48,567 bases of DNA, from assembly GCA_949289995.1 (NCBI GenBank), contig CASEQE010000045.1, positions 1 to 48,567 on the forward strand, read 5' to 3'. Below the pieces are notes generated by a model. The model worked only from the letters and a program-made list of their open reading frames with translations. It had not been told where the DNA came from and ran no database searches. Source of the stretch: an uncultured Peptococcaceae bacterium. GTDB lineage: Bacteria; Bacillota; Dehalobacteriia; UBA4068. The stretch's first letter is position 1, and every line of letters begins with the position of its first letter. Made by a program: the position numbers and the translations under genes. Shown piece after piece: positions 17,064 to 25,174 of this stretch.

Positions 17064-18479
17064 TTAATATAGCGAATGAATAGTAACCCCGTTGGTTCCG
17101 CCAGCGCCATAATAATGCATAATAATTTCCTCGGCGCTATAACCATTAGCGGCCATACCAATGGCCCCCCATTGGCTCATGCCTACCCCATGACCATAGC
17201 CCTTACCGTCAATACGAATGATATCGCCGCTTACTGAAGAACCGTCTTTATTGATTTCTTTTATTCCAGAACTACCTACAACATAAAAAGTTTCGCTATT
17301 TTCATTTACCAGTGATACAGAACCGCTACCACGAATGGCATACAATTCACTATTGGGCGCAGCCTCAGTTAGTTTACCACTGCTGTCCTTTAGCCATGCC
17401 ACACTGTTGCTATTGCCGTTTTGTTGGCCGCCGCTAATTTCAATCAACGAACTTTTCGTTTGCAACAAACTGCGAATTTGTGTATCTTTAACTGCGGTGA
17501 CACTGCCTTTTGTGCCAGTAATCACCACACTCAATGCCCTACCGGATACACTAGTTGCCCCATTATAGGTTTTGGAAGCTTGTATGCTCACAAAATCGCC
17601 AATATCGGTATTGCCAAAAGAATTAGCCAAATCCACCAATTCTTCCGCCGTATATTCCACCGTCCAGGAATATGTAGAAGCGCTGTAGCTACTATAGTCG
17701 GCAGCATAACTGTCGTAGGGAGAAGATACACCTTTTAACGGAACGCTGGAACTTCCCCAAACGTTTTCTACATTTTCCGTGTAACCGCCGCTATTGCTGT
17801 GAAAAACGGCATCCACTGTTTTGCCATTGTAATATACAACTTGTCCAAAAGTTTCATCCACTGCCTGCGTCACACTATCCCCTTCCGCATCATAACCGCC
17901 ATAAACTTGGCTAGAGGTGGTATTGGTAACGTCATAATAAATGCTGCCATGTGTTAAATTTGCAATTGCATAAGAACGAGCTGCAATCGCCTGGGCTTTC
18001 AACGCTTCAATAGAATAATTATAGCCTATTTCCTTACCAACTACCCCATATAAATAGCTTTCCAAATCAACTATATTGGTAGCATAGAAATAAACACCAT
18101 TGCTGATTGCCTTAAAATTCCCGCGATATTTTACGCCGTCAAAAGTAAACAAGCAATCAGCATGATCCGCCAGCAAAGTAATCATGGTTTGGTCATCGCT
18201 AAACAAATCCCCATTCAACCACAAAGCATATTTTCCACCGTTATAAACAATAGAAATCTGATCGCCGGCAACAAATTGTCCCAACACTTCTTCTCGTAAA
18301 TTCACCGCCGTATACGAACCAGCGCTGATGCTAACGGAGGTTTGACTATCTGTCGTAGTCGATAAAAGCACACGGATTTCCGGTATATCGGCGCATAATG
18401 CTTGAGGACTGAATAGAAACACAAATAAAAATATGTAGACTACAGGCAAAAAAAGCGGCAATAATTTCTTTTTTTCCAT
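17064..18479 (-). CDS. Exported SpoIID/LytB-domain protein
   Basis: A 471-residue protein with a signal peptide or anchor ([25 protein letters not shown]). The SpoIID domain shows [29 protein letters not shown], with the likely catalytic glutamate in GKEIG. It then has [36 protein letters not shown] and [23 protein letters not shown] at the C-terminus (written in parts). SpoIID-type proteins cleave denuded glycan strands in sporulation or vegetative wall remodelling. It is longer than sporulation SpoIID (~340 aa), so I leave the symbol empty. It sits between queH and queA in the ruv transcript. Confidence 0.85.
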   Translation of the reverse strand: MEKKKLLPLFLPVVYIFLFVFLFSPQALCADIPEIRVLLSTTTDSQTSVSISAGSYTAVNLREEVLGQFVAGDQISIVYNGGKYALWLNGDLFSDDQTMITLLADHADCLFTFDGVKYRGNFKAISNGVYFYATNIVDLESYLYGVVGKEIGYNYSIEALKAQAIAARSYAIANLTHGSIYYDVTNTTSSQVYGGYDAEGDSVTQAVDETFGQVVYYNGKTVDAVFHSNSGGYTENVENVWGSSSVPLKGVSSPYDSYAADYSSYSASTYSWTVEYTAEELVDLANSFGNTDIGDFVSIQASKTYNGATSVSGRALSVVITGTKGSVTAVKDTQIRSLLQTKSSLIEISGGQQNGNSNSVAWLKDSSGKLTEAAPNSELYAIRGSGSVSLVNENSETFYVVGSSGIKEINKDGSSVSGDIIRIDGKGYGHGVGMSQWGAIGMAANGYSAEEIIMHYYGAGGTNGVTIHSLY

Positions 18480-18492
18480 GATTCAACCTCTT

Positions 18493-19020
18493 TTATTTAC
18501 AATATCTTTCTTTTTCACTATAAATACAACCGCAGTATTTCTGCATATATAATTGTTTTTCTCTAGCTAAAGCCTGTCCCGAACGGAATCCTGGGCGAAA
18601 ATCGGCAAAGAAAAAAGGTATATCAAATTTTTCTCCCATGGTTTGTCCAATTTCTCGTATCCGCTCCTGGTTTTGATACGGGCTAACCAATAAAGTTGTT
18701 GAAAACGCATCGTAATTTAAACGTTTTGCCAAAGCGGCAGTTGCTTGCAGACGGTTTTGATAGCAATATTGGCAACGGTCTTGCGGCTTTTCTGCCACCG
18801 CCGCCAACCATTGTTCTAATGGATAAGCATCATTTAAATAATAAGCAATCTGCCACTCCTCCATTAAATCAATAAAACTATTTTTTCGCGATTTATGCTC
18901 CTGATAAGGATGGATATTGGGGTTATAAAAAAAACAGCCGTATGTATGTCCCAATTGTTGAAGCTGAGGAATCACGCCGCAAGCGCAAGGACCACAGCAA
19001 CAATGCAGCAATATATTCAT
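18493..19020 (-). CDS. queH: Epoxyqueuosine reductase QueH
   Basis: Catalyses the last step of queuosine synthesis, reducing epoxyqueuosine in tRNA. The 175-residue product carries the family N-terminal cysteine cluster NILLHCCCGPCACGVIPQL, a YPLEQWLAAVAEKPQDRCQYCYQNRL segment (in parts) and the C-terminal cysteine pair QKYCGCIYS. The cysteines are expected to hold a [4Fe-4S] cluster and a second metal. It is the analogue of QueG found in anaerobes. It follows ruvB by 12 bp. Confidence 0.92.
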   Translation of the reverse strand: MNILLHCCCGPCACGVIPQLQQLGHTYGCFFYNPNIHPYQEHKSRKNSFIDLMEEWQIAYYLNDAYPLEQWLAAVAEKPQDRCQYCYQNRLQATAALAKRLNYDAFSTTLLVSPYQNQERIREIGQTMGEKFDIPFFFADFRPGFRSGQALAREKQLYMQKYCGCIYSEKERYCK

Positions 19021-19032
19021 ATTCTCACCTAT

Positions 19033-20064
19033 TCAAAATAGCCGTCCCTGATCTTTGCTATCGCCGCCGGGAGGCGTCAGTTTAAAATATTCCCAAGCAG
19101 CAGCAGTAGCCATTCTGCCGCGGGGGGTTCTTTGTATCAAACCCAATTGCATCAAATAGGGTTCACATACATCTTCAATGGTATCAATGCTTTCAGAGAT
19201 GCTGGCAGCAATATTATCCAAACCAACCGGTCCGCCATTATATTTCACCATCACAGCTTCCATTACTTTGCGATCCGTACCGTCTAATCCATGATCATCC
19301 ACACCAAGCAAACGCAAAGCCTGGTCGGCAATTTCTTCGGTAATGATCCCATTGCCCTTTACTTCAGCAAAATCCCGCAAACGTTTTAACAAACGGTTTG
19401 CAATACGAGGTGTTCCTCTGGCACGATGGCTAATTTGCTCTGCTCCTGCTGGTTCAATAGGAACATGCAAAATCTGTGCTGAACGATTGATAATAGTTAA
19501 TAAATCTTTTTGATTATAATATTCCAAACGACAAATTACACCAAAACGATCTCGTAAAGGAGCAGAAAGCATACCGGCTCTCGTGGTGGCGCCAATTAAT
19601 GTAAACGGCGGCAATGGCAGGCGCAAACTTTTGGCGCCAGGTCCTTTGCCGGTGACAATATCAATAGCAAAATCTTCCATAGCCGGATATAAAACTTCTT
19701 CCACGGTACGATTTAAACGATGAATTTCATCAATAAACAAAATATCCCGTGGCTCTAGATCCGTAATAATTGCTGCCAAATCCCCTGGTCTGGCAATAGC
19801 AGGGCCGGACGTAACGCGAATATTGACGCCCAATTCATTGGCAATAATCGTCGCCAATGTGGTTTTGCCTAATCCGGGCGGTCCATACAACAAAGTATGA
19901 TCCAAAGCCTCTCCTCTACCCAAGGCAGCCTGGACAAACACAGCAATATTATTTTTTACCTGTTCTTGCCCTAAATACTCGCTAAAAGTGCGGGGACGTA
20001 TAGCTAGCTCATTTTCGCCATCTCCACGCAGCCACTCGGGTGCAATGATTCGTTCGCGTTCCAT
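19033..20064 (-). CDS. ruvB: Holliday junction branch migration ATPase RuvB
   Basis: A 343-residue AAA+ motor. Walker [12 protein letters not shown], Walker [12 protein letters not shown], sensor 1 GATTRAG and the arginine-finger segment APLRDRFG are all present, and a C-terminal winged helix ends [13 protein letters not shown]. It drives branch migration with RuvA. It begins 12 bp downstream of ruvA. Confidence 0.97.
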   Translation of the reverse strand: MERERIIAPEWLRGDGENELAIRPRTFSEYLGQEQVKNNIAVFVQAALGRGEALDHTLLYGPPGLGKTTLATIIANELGVNIRVTSGPAIARPGDLAAIITDLEPRDILFIDEIHRLNRTVEEVLYPAMEDFAIDIVTGKGPGAKSLRLPLPPFTLIGATTRAGMLSAPLRDRFGVICRLEYYNQKDLLTIINRSAQILHVPIEPAGAEQISHRARGTPRIANRLLKRLRDFAEVKGNGIITEEIADQALRLLGVDDHGLDGTDRKVMEAVMVKYNGGPVGLDNIAASISESIDTIEDVCEPYLMQLGLIQRTPRGRMATAAAWEYFKLTPPGGDSKDQGRLF

Positions 20065-20076
20065 AAAACCCCTCTG

Positions 20077-20676
20077 TCAGTTTTTATACGCTTCCTTTAA
20101 AGCATAGCGCAACAATTCTTCTGGATGCGCATCGTTTCCCAACGCAGATATGGCGCTTAAAGCAAAAGCTCTCGCCTCTACCGCCGAATATCCCAATTGT
20201 TTCAAAGCGGCCAGCAAATCGGTGTTTAGTATGGAGGAATCCGCCGACACGTTTGCTGGCCCCTCTATTTCTATGCCGCTAAATTTGTCTTTTAGCTCCA
20301 GCAACAAACGTTCAGCTGTTTTTTTCCCTACGCCGCTTACCGCAGTCAACGCCCGATAATCTTGAGCCGCTATCGCCGCCGCAAACCTGGCTAACGGCAC
20401 ACCGTCAATTAATGCCAAGGCCGTTTTTGCTCCCACGCCGGATACGTTTAAAAGCAGACGAAATAATCGCAATTGTTCTTTATCGGTAAAGCCATATAAT
20501 TGCCATGCATCTTCCCGAACTTGCAAATGCGTATGCAACAAAATTTCCTCTCCCGCCTGTGGGTAAGGGTTGCATGCTTTTAATGGAGCAAAAACTTTTA
20601 TGCCAACGCCGCCGCAGGCAATCACTAAACCATCTTCGTCAATTTGCCATATCAAACCTTTTATAAAAGCGATCAT
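20077..20676 (-). CDS. ruvA: Holliday junction branch migration protein RuvA
   Basis: A 199-residue protein that binds the four-way junction as a tetramer and loads RuvB. The OB-fold N-terminus (MIAFIKGLIWQ) is followed by helix-hairpin-helix motifs (LLNVSGVGAKTALALI and LTAVSGVGKKTAERLLLEL) and a C-terminal RuvB-binding domain. ATG 20676 overlaps the ruvC stop as ATGA and follows GGAAGGAG. The longer frame would need a GTG five codons earlier. Confidence 0.96.
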   Translation of the reverse strand: MIAFIKGLIWQIDEDGLVIACGGVGIKVFAPLKACNPYPQAGEEILLHTHLQVREDAWQLYGFTDKEQLRLFRLLLNVSGVGAKTALALIDGVPLARFAAAIAAQDYRALTAVSGVGKKTAERLLLELKDKFSGIEIEGPANVSADSSILNTDLLAALKQLGYSAVEARAFALSAISALGNDAHPEELLRYALKEAYKN

Positions 20677-21170
20677 GGCTGCTCCTTCCACATCCTAGTA
20701 TTCCGATGATAATGGGCATGGGTTATGGCAATAGCTAAAGCGTCGGCGGCATCGTCCGGCTTGGGGATTTGCTCCATGCGCAATAATTTTCTTACCATAT
20801 ATTGAATTTGCTGTTTGTCTGCCCGGCCATATCCCGTTAAAGCTTGTTTGACCTCCAAAGGGGTGTATTCGCCAATGGGCAAATCTCTTTGGGCACAAGT
20901 CAACAATAAAACCCCCCTGGCCTGTCCCACTGGAACTGCCGTGGTGGTATTACGGTTAAAAAATAATTTTTCTATTGCTACCTGATCCGGTTGCGTTACA
21001 TCCAAAAGCATGCACAAATCCTGATGCAGTTTCAATAATCTTGCGGCATCTCCTGCCCCAGGTTCTGTACGAATACAACCGTAATTTAATAACCGGTAAC
21101 CTCCGGAAACGGTTTCGATCAAACCATAGCCGGTAATCGCCGTTCCCGGGTCTAAGCCTAGAATGATCAC
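20673..21170 (-). CDS. ruvC: Holliday junction endonuclease RuvC
   Basis: Resolves Holliday junctions by paired nicks. Catalytic acids are visible in LGLDPGTAITGYG, VAIEKLFFNRNT and KPDDAADALAIAITH. I prefer the GTG at 21170 (AAGGAGAAACCT just upstream), which gives 165 residues, the usual family length. An ATG 21 codons further upstream would add a non-conserved extension. It is the first gene of the ruvCAB-queH-spoIID-like-queA transcript. Confidence 0.94.
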   Translation of the reverse strand: MIILGLDPGTAITGYGLIETVSGGYRLLNYGCIRTEPGAGDAARLLKLHQDLCMLLDVTQPDQVAIEKLFFNRNTTTAVPVGQARGVLLLTCAQRDLPIGEYTPLEVKQALTGYGRADKQQIQYMVRKLLRMEQIPKPDDAADALAIAITHAHYHRNTRMWKEQP

Positions 21171-21241
21171 AGGTTTCTCCTTGTCCGATAAATGTAGTAT
21201 GTTTTTCGACGGCATATCGGCTAAATCCTGCATGAAAACTC

Positions 21242-21270
21242 TTGACTTATCTGCTGAGACGCGTTAAAAT
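21242..21270 (+). promoter_or_regulatory. Promoter of the tRNA-Thr gene
   Basis: A -35 TTGACT (21242-21247) and -10 TAAAAT (21265-21270) with a 17-bp spacer, ~32 bp before the tRNA. Confidence 0.8.
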
Positions 21271-21302
21271 AATATTGTTTTGGCCGCTGTTTTTCTATGT
21301 AT

Positions 21303-21378
21303 GCTGGTGTAGCTCAGTTGGTAGAGCAGCTGATTCGTAATCAGCAGGTCGCCGGTTCGAGTCCGGCCACCAGCTCCA
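21303..21378 (+). tRNA. tRNA-Thr (anticodon CGU)
   Basis: A 76-nt cloverleaf with acceptor arms GCTGGTG/CACCAGC, a D-loop AGCTCAGTTGGTAGAGC, an anticodon stem CTGAT/ATCAG around loop TCGTA with anticodon CGT, a T-arm GCCGGTTCGAGTCCGGC, discriminator T and an encoded CCA end. Confidence 0.97.
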
Positions 21379-21380
21379 AT

Positions 21381-21417
21381 TGCCCCCGAAAACAGAAGTT
21401 TTTGAGGGCACTTTTTT
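21381..21417 (+). terminator. Terminator of the tRNA-Thr gene
   Basis: Arms beginning TGCCC and ending GGGCA pair over ~13 positions with two non-Watson-Crick pairs, followed by seven T. It starts 2 bp after the tRNA. Confidence 0.85.
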
Positions 21418-21525
21418 TAATCCGCGTCAAAACGGTATATCTAACCTCCGTTTATGTTGAACCGTCACCTGCAACCAACTATTTCTCTATTCTTCTTTCT
21501 TGACAAAACGATCCATTGACGGCAG

Positions 21526-21540
21526 ACTATGAACCATAGT
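21526..21540. promoter_or_regulatory. Short palindrome in the 21,418-21,707 interval
   Basis: ACTATG-AAC-CATAGT is a perfect 6-3-6 palindrome downstream of a TTGACA at 21500-21505, but no matching -10 is clear. It could be an operator for the small membrane protein gene at 21708. Nothing else in this interval is recognisable. Confidence 0.3.
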
Positions 21541-21707
21541 TCTATCATCAATAGACCATTTAATAAGAAAAATATTATGCAAAAAACAATTTAGACAACA
21601 TAAAAAGTTGATTGACAAACTTATTTGGTACACATGAGCCATTGCTTTTCAGCACATCCGTAAAATTGTGCCGAAAGGAGCTGGAAGAAATCAATCAACC
21701 ATTAATA

Positions 21708-22049
21708 ATGATAAAGAAAAATATAATTTGTATTTTAATTTCAATGGTAATCACACTTGCGCTTCCAGGACTTGCCGTTGCATTTGCAAAATCAGGCAGT
21801 GGTATGAGCGTCATATGGCTTATGTTCTTTGCCATAAACCCTATTGCAGCGGTAGCAATAGGAGTATTTGCCGGAAAAAATATTCCCTTTACATGGTTCC
21901 AGCCATTGCTTTTAACATTGCTTTTCCTTATGGGAAGTTGGATATTCCTGGACATGAGAGAAAAAGATTTTTTTTATTATGCAATCATTTATTTGTTATT
22001 CGGATATGCCTCAATGCTAACGACTTCATTTGTTTACAAAAAGAAATAG
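21708..22049 (+). CDS. Small membrane protein of unknown function
   Basis: A 113-residue product with about four hydrophobic segments: IICILISMVITLALPGLAVAF, VIWLMFFAINPIAAVAIGVF, LLLTLLFLMGSWIFL and YYAIIYLLFGYASML, with a basic tail VYKKK. Start uncertain: ATG 21708 gives a clean first membrane segment, but the best AAAGGAG site (21675-21681) is 27 bases upstream, so translation may begin at an earlier non-ATG codon. I do not recognise the family. It is a single gene followed by a terminator. Confidence 0.55.
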   Translation: MIKKNIICILISMVITLALPGLAVAFAKSGSGMSVIWLMFFAINPIAAVAIGVFAGKNIPFTWFQPLLLTLLFLMGSWIFLDMREKDFFYYAIIYLLFGYASMLTTSFVYKKK

Positions 22050-22076
22050 CTTCAGTATGCTAGGGCATATATAGGA

Positions 22077-22109
22077 CGGACAAGCAAAGCAGCTTGGCCG
22101 CCTTTTTTT
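22077..22109 (+). terminator. Terminator after the small membrane protein gene
   Basis: CGGACAAGC and GCTTGGCCG pair over nine positions with one mismatch around a 6-nt loop, followed by CC and seven T. Confidence 0.7.
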
Positions 22110-22278
22110 ATTGCTGCCGTTCATACTGCTTAACTTGGTTATTTGTCTGCTCCGGCTGCCGGATTTCAGGCGCAAAATTAATACACTTGATCTCGCTGCG
22201 CTTTGCGACCAGCATATTTCTGCTTTTTTCAAAGTGAGCAGCGTCTTGATATTCCGCAGATTGGCGCAATATGGCAGT
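22108..22278 (-). pseudogene. Possible coding remnant downstream of the TetR operon
   Basis: A 56-codon open stretch on the minus strand, rich in Q, E, K and R (EYQDAAHFEKSRNMLVAKRS ... IRQPEQTNNQVKQYERQQ), ending at 22108. It has no start or ribosome-binding site and directly follows the stop of the 22279 gene in the same frame. The composition looks protein-like and could be the tail of a lost gene, but chance is not excluded. Confidence 0.25.
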
Positions 22279-22953
22279 TCAGTTTTTAATCCCGCTTTCC
22301 TGTTTCATGGCAAAATAGCCTATAAGAATCGTCCATACATAAGCGCATGTTTTTGGAATCATTAGCAAGCCAATCATTGGCATACGATCCGCCCATAATA
22401 CTACCGGAATATAAAAGGCAAAACTCAAGACAATGGTCAGCCACATCCAGCGAAAAGACAGATCTCCATGTTGTTTTGCGCTATTATAAAACAACAGGAT
22501 GATTAAAATTCCCAAAATAACAAATGGGACATTGCGATAAATCCCCCAAGATAACGGCGCATCAATGCTAAGCCACTGATTTTGCGGCAACATACACAAA
22601 AGAACTCGTAGAACGGCTAATGCATATACGGCAAACGTCAAAGCGCCTTGATTATGAACGTGATAACGAAGCCGCCAGACATAATAGAGCAAAACATAAA
22701 AAAACGTCATCGTCACGGAAGTAATCCACTTGCCAAGCCCCAGGGGAATCGTATAGTTTTCCAAACCGGTAGTACATAAAGCCAATGCGCGGGGAATCAG
22801 ATGAAACGCATCGCCAACGCCTAAAACCACCGCCATCCAGCCAAAAAAACGAAATTGGCGATTTCCTTTGCTTCCCTTAATCATCAACAATCCAATCGTC
22901 AAAACAGAAACTAAGTATACGGCATCAAACAAAGTTTCCATAATTGCTTGCAT
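22279..22953 (-). CDS. Seven-segment membrane protein of the TetR operon, unknown function
   Basis: A 224-residue polytopic protein with about seven hydrophobic segments. It starts MQAIMETLFDAVYLVSVL and later has FFGWMAVVLGVGDAFHLIPRAL, FFYVLLYYVW, FVILGILIILLFY and MLMIPKTCAYVW-like stretches. ATG 22953 follows AAAGGAG; an upstream ATG would add a hydrophilic extension without a site. It is the third gene after tetR and the 123-aa membrane protein, so it is probably TetR-controlled. A conserved GDAFHLIPR motif suggests a family, but I cannot assign a function. Confidence 0.65.
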   Translation of the reverse strand: MQAIMETLFDAVYLVSVLTIGLLMIKGSKGNRQFRFFGWMAVVLGVGDAFHLIPRALALCTTGLENYTIPLGLGKWITSVTMTFFYVLLYYVWRLRYHVHNQGALTFAVYALAVLRVLLCMLPQNQWLSIDAPLSWGIYRNVPFVILGILIILLFYNSAKQHGDLSFRWMWLTIVLSFAFYIPVVLWADRMPMIGLLMIPKTCAYVWTILIGYFAMKQESGIKN

Positions 22954-23038
22954 AGGTTTATGCTCCTTTAGTTTCAGGTTTATTTTGAACAGCAGTTGTG
23001 GCAAACGCCGCTTCACCGTAGTTTCGACCAAATAATAA

Positions 23039-23410
23039 TCATGCCAGTAACAGCGAAGCCCCTAACCCTGTATAAAATACCGCAATAAACCGCTCCGGCA
23101 CAAAACCACTTGACCGCAGGACAATGCCGCCGGTCATCATTACTGCCATTATTGCAAAGGATTTAGCATCAAAAAATTTTAGAAAAAAATGTCGATCTTC
23201 CAAATAAGCTCTAATTCTAGCCGTATGCTTTTTTACCAATTTGCCAAAAACAAATCTTTGAAACACAAGAAATACCAAAAAGGACAGCAAAATATTCAGT
23301 ATCGATAGATAAAACGCATAAGCGGATAAGCCAATTCGAAGAATATTAAACCCAGCAGCGCTCCATACCAAACAAGCAATAAGCAGCAATGTGTTACGTT
23401 TTACTTTCAT
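23039..23410 (-). CDS. Small membrane protein of the TetR operon
   Basis: A 123-residue protein with about four hydrophobic segments (TLLLIACLVWSAAGFNILRI, YAFYLSILNILLSFLVFLVF, AIMAVMMTGGIVL, FIAVFYTGLGASLLL). AAGGAG lies 7-12 bases before ATG. It is the middle gene of tetR-(this)-22279 and is probably part of the same membrane function. Family not recognised. Confidence 0.65.
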   Translation of the reverse strand: MKVKRNTLLLIACLVWSAAGFNILRIGLSAYAFYLSILNILLSFLVFLVFQRFVFGKLVKKHTARIRAYLEDRHFFLKFFDAKSFAIMAVMMTGGIVLRSSGFVPERFIAVFYTGLGASLLLA

Positions 23411-23465
23411 ATTGATCTCCTTTATATATATCTAAAAACAGCTATATGATGGATTGCTAAAAATG

Positions 23466-24023
23466 TTAATAAAGGGTTCTACGAACAATTTCCTGTATAG
23501 CGGTGGAATCATAATCTTGCCGCAACAAAGCAGAAAGAATCAGTGAAAACAGCACATCCGCCAATTTTTCTGCCGTAAACTGTTCCGAAAAGGCATTGGG
23601 GCGAACTTTCGTATCCTGTCGCAGGACGGAAAGTAGCCGGTGGGTAATATGGCGCCAAATCTGCTGCATTTGTACTTTACCGGCTTCCTTATCCTCTTGC
23701 ATAAAGCTTAACGAGTGCAGCGTAAAAAAGCCAGGATACTGCTGGCAGCCGTATTCCATCCGTTTATATATCCAAGCGATACAGGTTTGGGTATCCGAAA
23801 AATCCGCTGTGATTTCTGGATCATGGAATATCTCATGCCAAACGCTGGCAACTATGGCGCCCAACAAATCCGCTTTAGATTCAAAATAATTATAAATTGA
23901 TCCTACCGATACCCCACAAGCTGCCGCAACAGAACGAATATTAATAGCCGACCAGCCTTGACGCCGAATCAAATCTCGGCTAATACTCAAAATATCATCT
24001 CTTGATATAACAACGGATTTCAT
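23466..24023 (-). CDS. TetR/AcrR-family transcriptional regulator
   Basis: A 185-residue one-component repressor. The N-terminal helix-turn-helix reads ISRDLIRRQGWSAINIRSVA and then AACGVSVGSIYNYFESKADLL, a textbook TetR DNA-binding domain, followed by a helical ligand-binding domain. ATG 24023 has AGGTGAT upstream; a longer frame to 24101 would cover its own promoter. The promoter overlaps a perfect TGAACA-A-TGTTCA palindrome, which fits autorepression and control of the two membrane protein genes downstream. The ligand is unknown. Confidence 0.88.
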   Translation of the reverse strand: MKSVVISRDDILSISRDLIRRQGWSAINIRSVAAACGVSVGSIYNYFESKADLLGAIVASVWHEIFHDPEITADFSDTQTCIAWIYKRMEYGCQQYPGFFTLHSLSFMQEDKEAGKVQMQQIWRHITHRLLSVLRQDTKVRPNAFSEQFTAEKLADVLFSLILSALLRQDYDSTAIQEIVRRTLY

Positions 24024-24042
24024 GCCAATAATCACCTCAATA

Positions 24043-24083
24043 TGAACAATGTTCACTTTAACAGATTTATTTCCCTTTGTCAA
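24043..24083 (-). promoter_or_regulatory. tetR promoter with TetR-type operator
   Basis: Minus-strand -35 TTGACA (24078-24083), 17-bp spacer and -10 TAAAGT (24055-24060). The perfect palindrome TGAACA-A-TGTTCA (24043-24055) touches the -10 and covers the start point, the expected place for an autoregulatory operator. Confidence 0.8.
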
Positions 24084-24279
24084 GCTAAAGGGTGGCAACA
24101 CTCATCATAAAACATAAATAAATCACTTTCATCAAGCTTCTCTGTTATCGCCGATAATGGATTGGCTAAATAAAGCAAACTAGGCTCCCATTTTTTCTTG
24201 CATTATATGCGTAAAACAAAAAACCTGTCATCTATCCCTTTCTTTTTAATCTATATCCATTTGCCTACCTCCCTTGCTC

Positions 24280-24337
24280 TTGACAATATCGTTAGATGAT
24301 ATTATAATGTTGCCAAGCAATATCGATAGACGATATT
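24280..24337 (+). promoter_or_regulatory. Consensus promoter with two PadR-type operators
   Basis: A perfect -35 TTGACA (24280-24285) and -10 TATAAT (24303-24308) are 17 bp apart. The spacer itself is an inverted repeat (AATATC...GATATT, 24285-24303). A second, better copy, AATATCGATAGACGATATT (24319-24337), lies just after the start point. Two copies of the same 19-bp site around a strong promoter indicate tight repression by the downstream PadR. Confidence 0.85.
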
Positions 24338-24364
24338 AAAAATATGATTAAAGGAAGCGTTAGC

Positions 24365-24697
24365 ATGAGAGAAAAGATACGCGGCGCCTTAACGGAACCC
24401 ATGTTCTATGTACTAATGTCTTTTTTGCACGGAGAAATGTGCGGTATTGAAATTAGTGATTTTGTTGAGCGCAAAACCGCCGGAAGAGTTCGACTTGGTC
24501 CTGGAACGCTGTATACGCTATTGGCAAAATTTCAAGAAGAAAATCTAATTGAAGAAACACAAACAGAAGGCCGCAAGCGCGTCTACCGGCTAACGGAAAC
24601 CGGAAAAGACGTTTTTAGAAATGAATTGACGCGTTTGCGCGTTTGCATAATGGACGGAGAGGAGGAGCTGTTATGCGCAAAACCGTCTTCCGTATAA
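24365..24697 (+). CDS. PadR-family transcriptional regulator
   Basis: A 110-residue winged-helix repressor. The N-terminus LTEPMFYVLMSFLHGEMCGIEI and the wing segment GPGTLYTLLAKFQEENLIEE followed by RVYRLTETGKDVF are diagnostic of PadR. ATG 24365 follows GGAAG. It overlaps the following DUF2812-type gene by 25 bp (the GGAGAGGAGGAG inside padR is the next ribosome-binding site), so regulator and target proteins are translationally linked, as is usual for PadR-DUF2812 operons. Confidence 0.88.
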   Translation: MREKIRGALTEPMFYVLMSFLHGEMCGIEISDFVERKTAGRVRLGPGTLYTLLAKFQEENLIEETQTEGRKRVYRLTETGKDVFRNELTRLRVCIMDGEEELLCAKPSSV

Positions 24698-25158
24698 CTC
24701 CTTTTGGCGGTTTTGATATTCCAGATCTGGAAAGTTGGTTGGTTAAAATGGCCAGTAAAGGACTGGGATTTTCCATGACGGCCGGCCCGTTTACCTGCTT
24801 TGAACGAATACAGCTCTTTTTCACAACACAGCGGCGTAAATCTAAATGATGTTCCCCGTCTAGAGATATCCATCACCCGCTATACCCTAGGAATCTTGGC
24901 GGCAAAACGGGTTGAAGAACTAAGCGCCAGTATATCAATGGTTCTGGCGACTTTCAAACTTTGCCTGCCGCCTATGGGCTGGATGAAATTCTCTATGCCG
25001 TCCGGAAGAAATATAGCTCCGAAAACGGCAACGAATTTCTATCTGGAGGTATTTTGATCCTGCGCAAAGGACGTACCATACTATATGCTGACTACTATGG
25101 CGCACAAAATCTTACCGAACACTTGGAACAATTTGCGAGCATGATGGAACAGCTATAA
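24673..25158 (+). pseudogene. DUF2812-type protein, decayed (frameshifts and probable internal deletion)
   Basis: It starts with a good site (GGAGGAG) and MRKTVFRITPFGGFDIPDLESWL, typical of PadR-linked DUF2812 proteins, but stops after 58 codons at 24849. Two further pieces follow in other frames: LEISITRYTLGILAAKRVEELSAS (24849-~24940) and GSGDFQTLPAAYGLDEILYAVRK ... GRTILYADYYGAQNLTEHLEQ (~24940-25158), written in parts. The second junction is near 24935-24945. The membrane middle expected of the family is absent. It was probably a full gene, now inactive. Confidence 0.6.
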
Positions 25159-25174
25159 TAAGGAGAAAAGCCAA

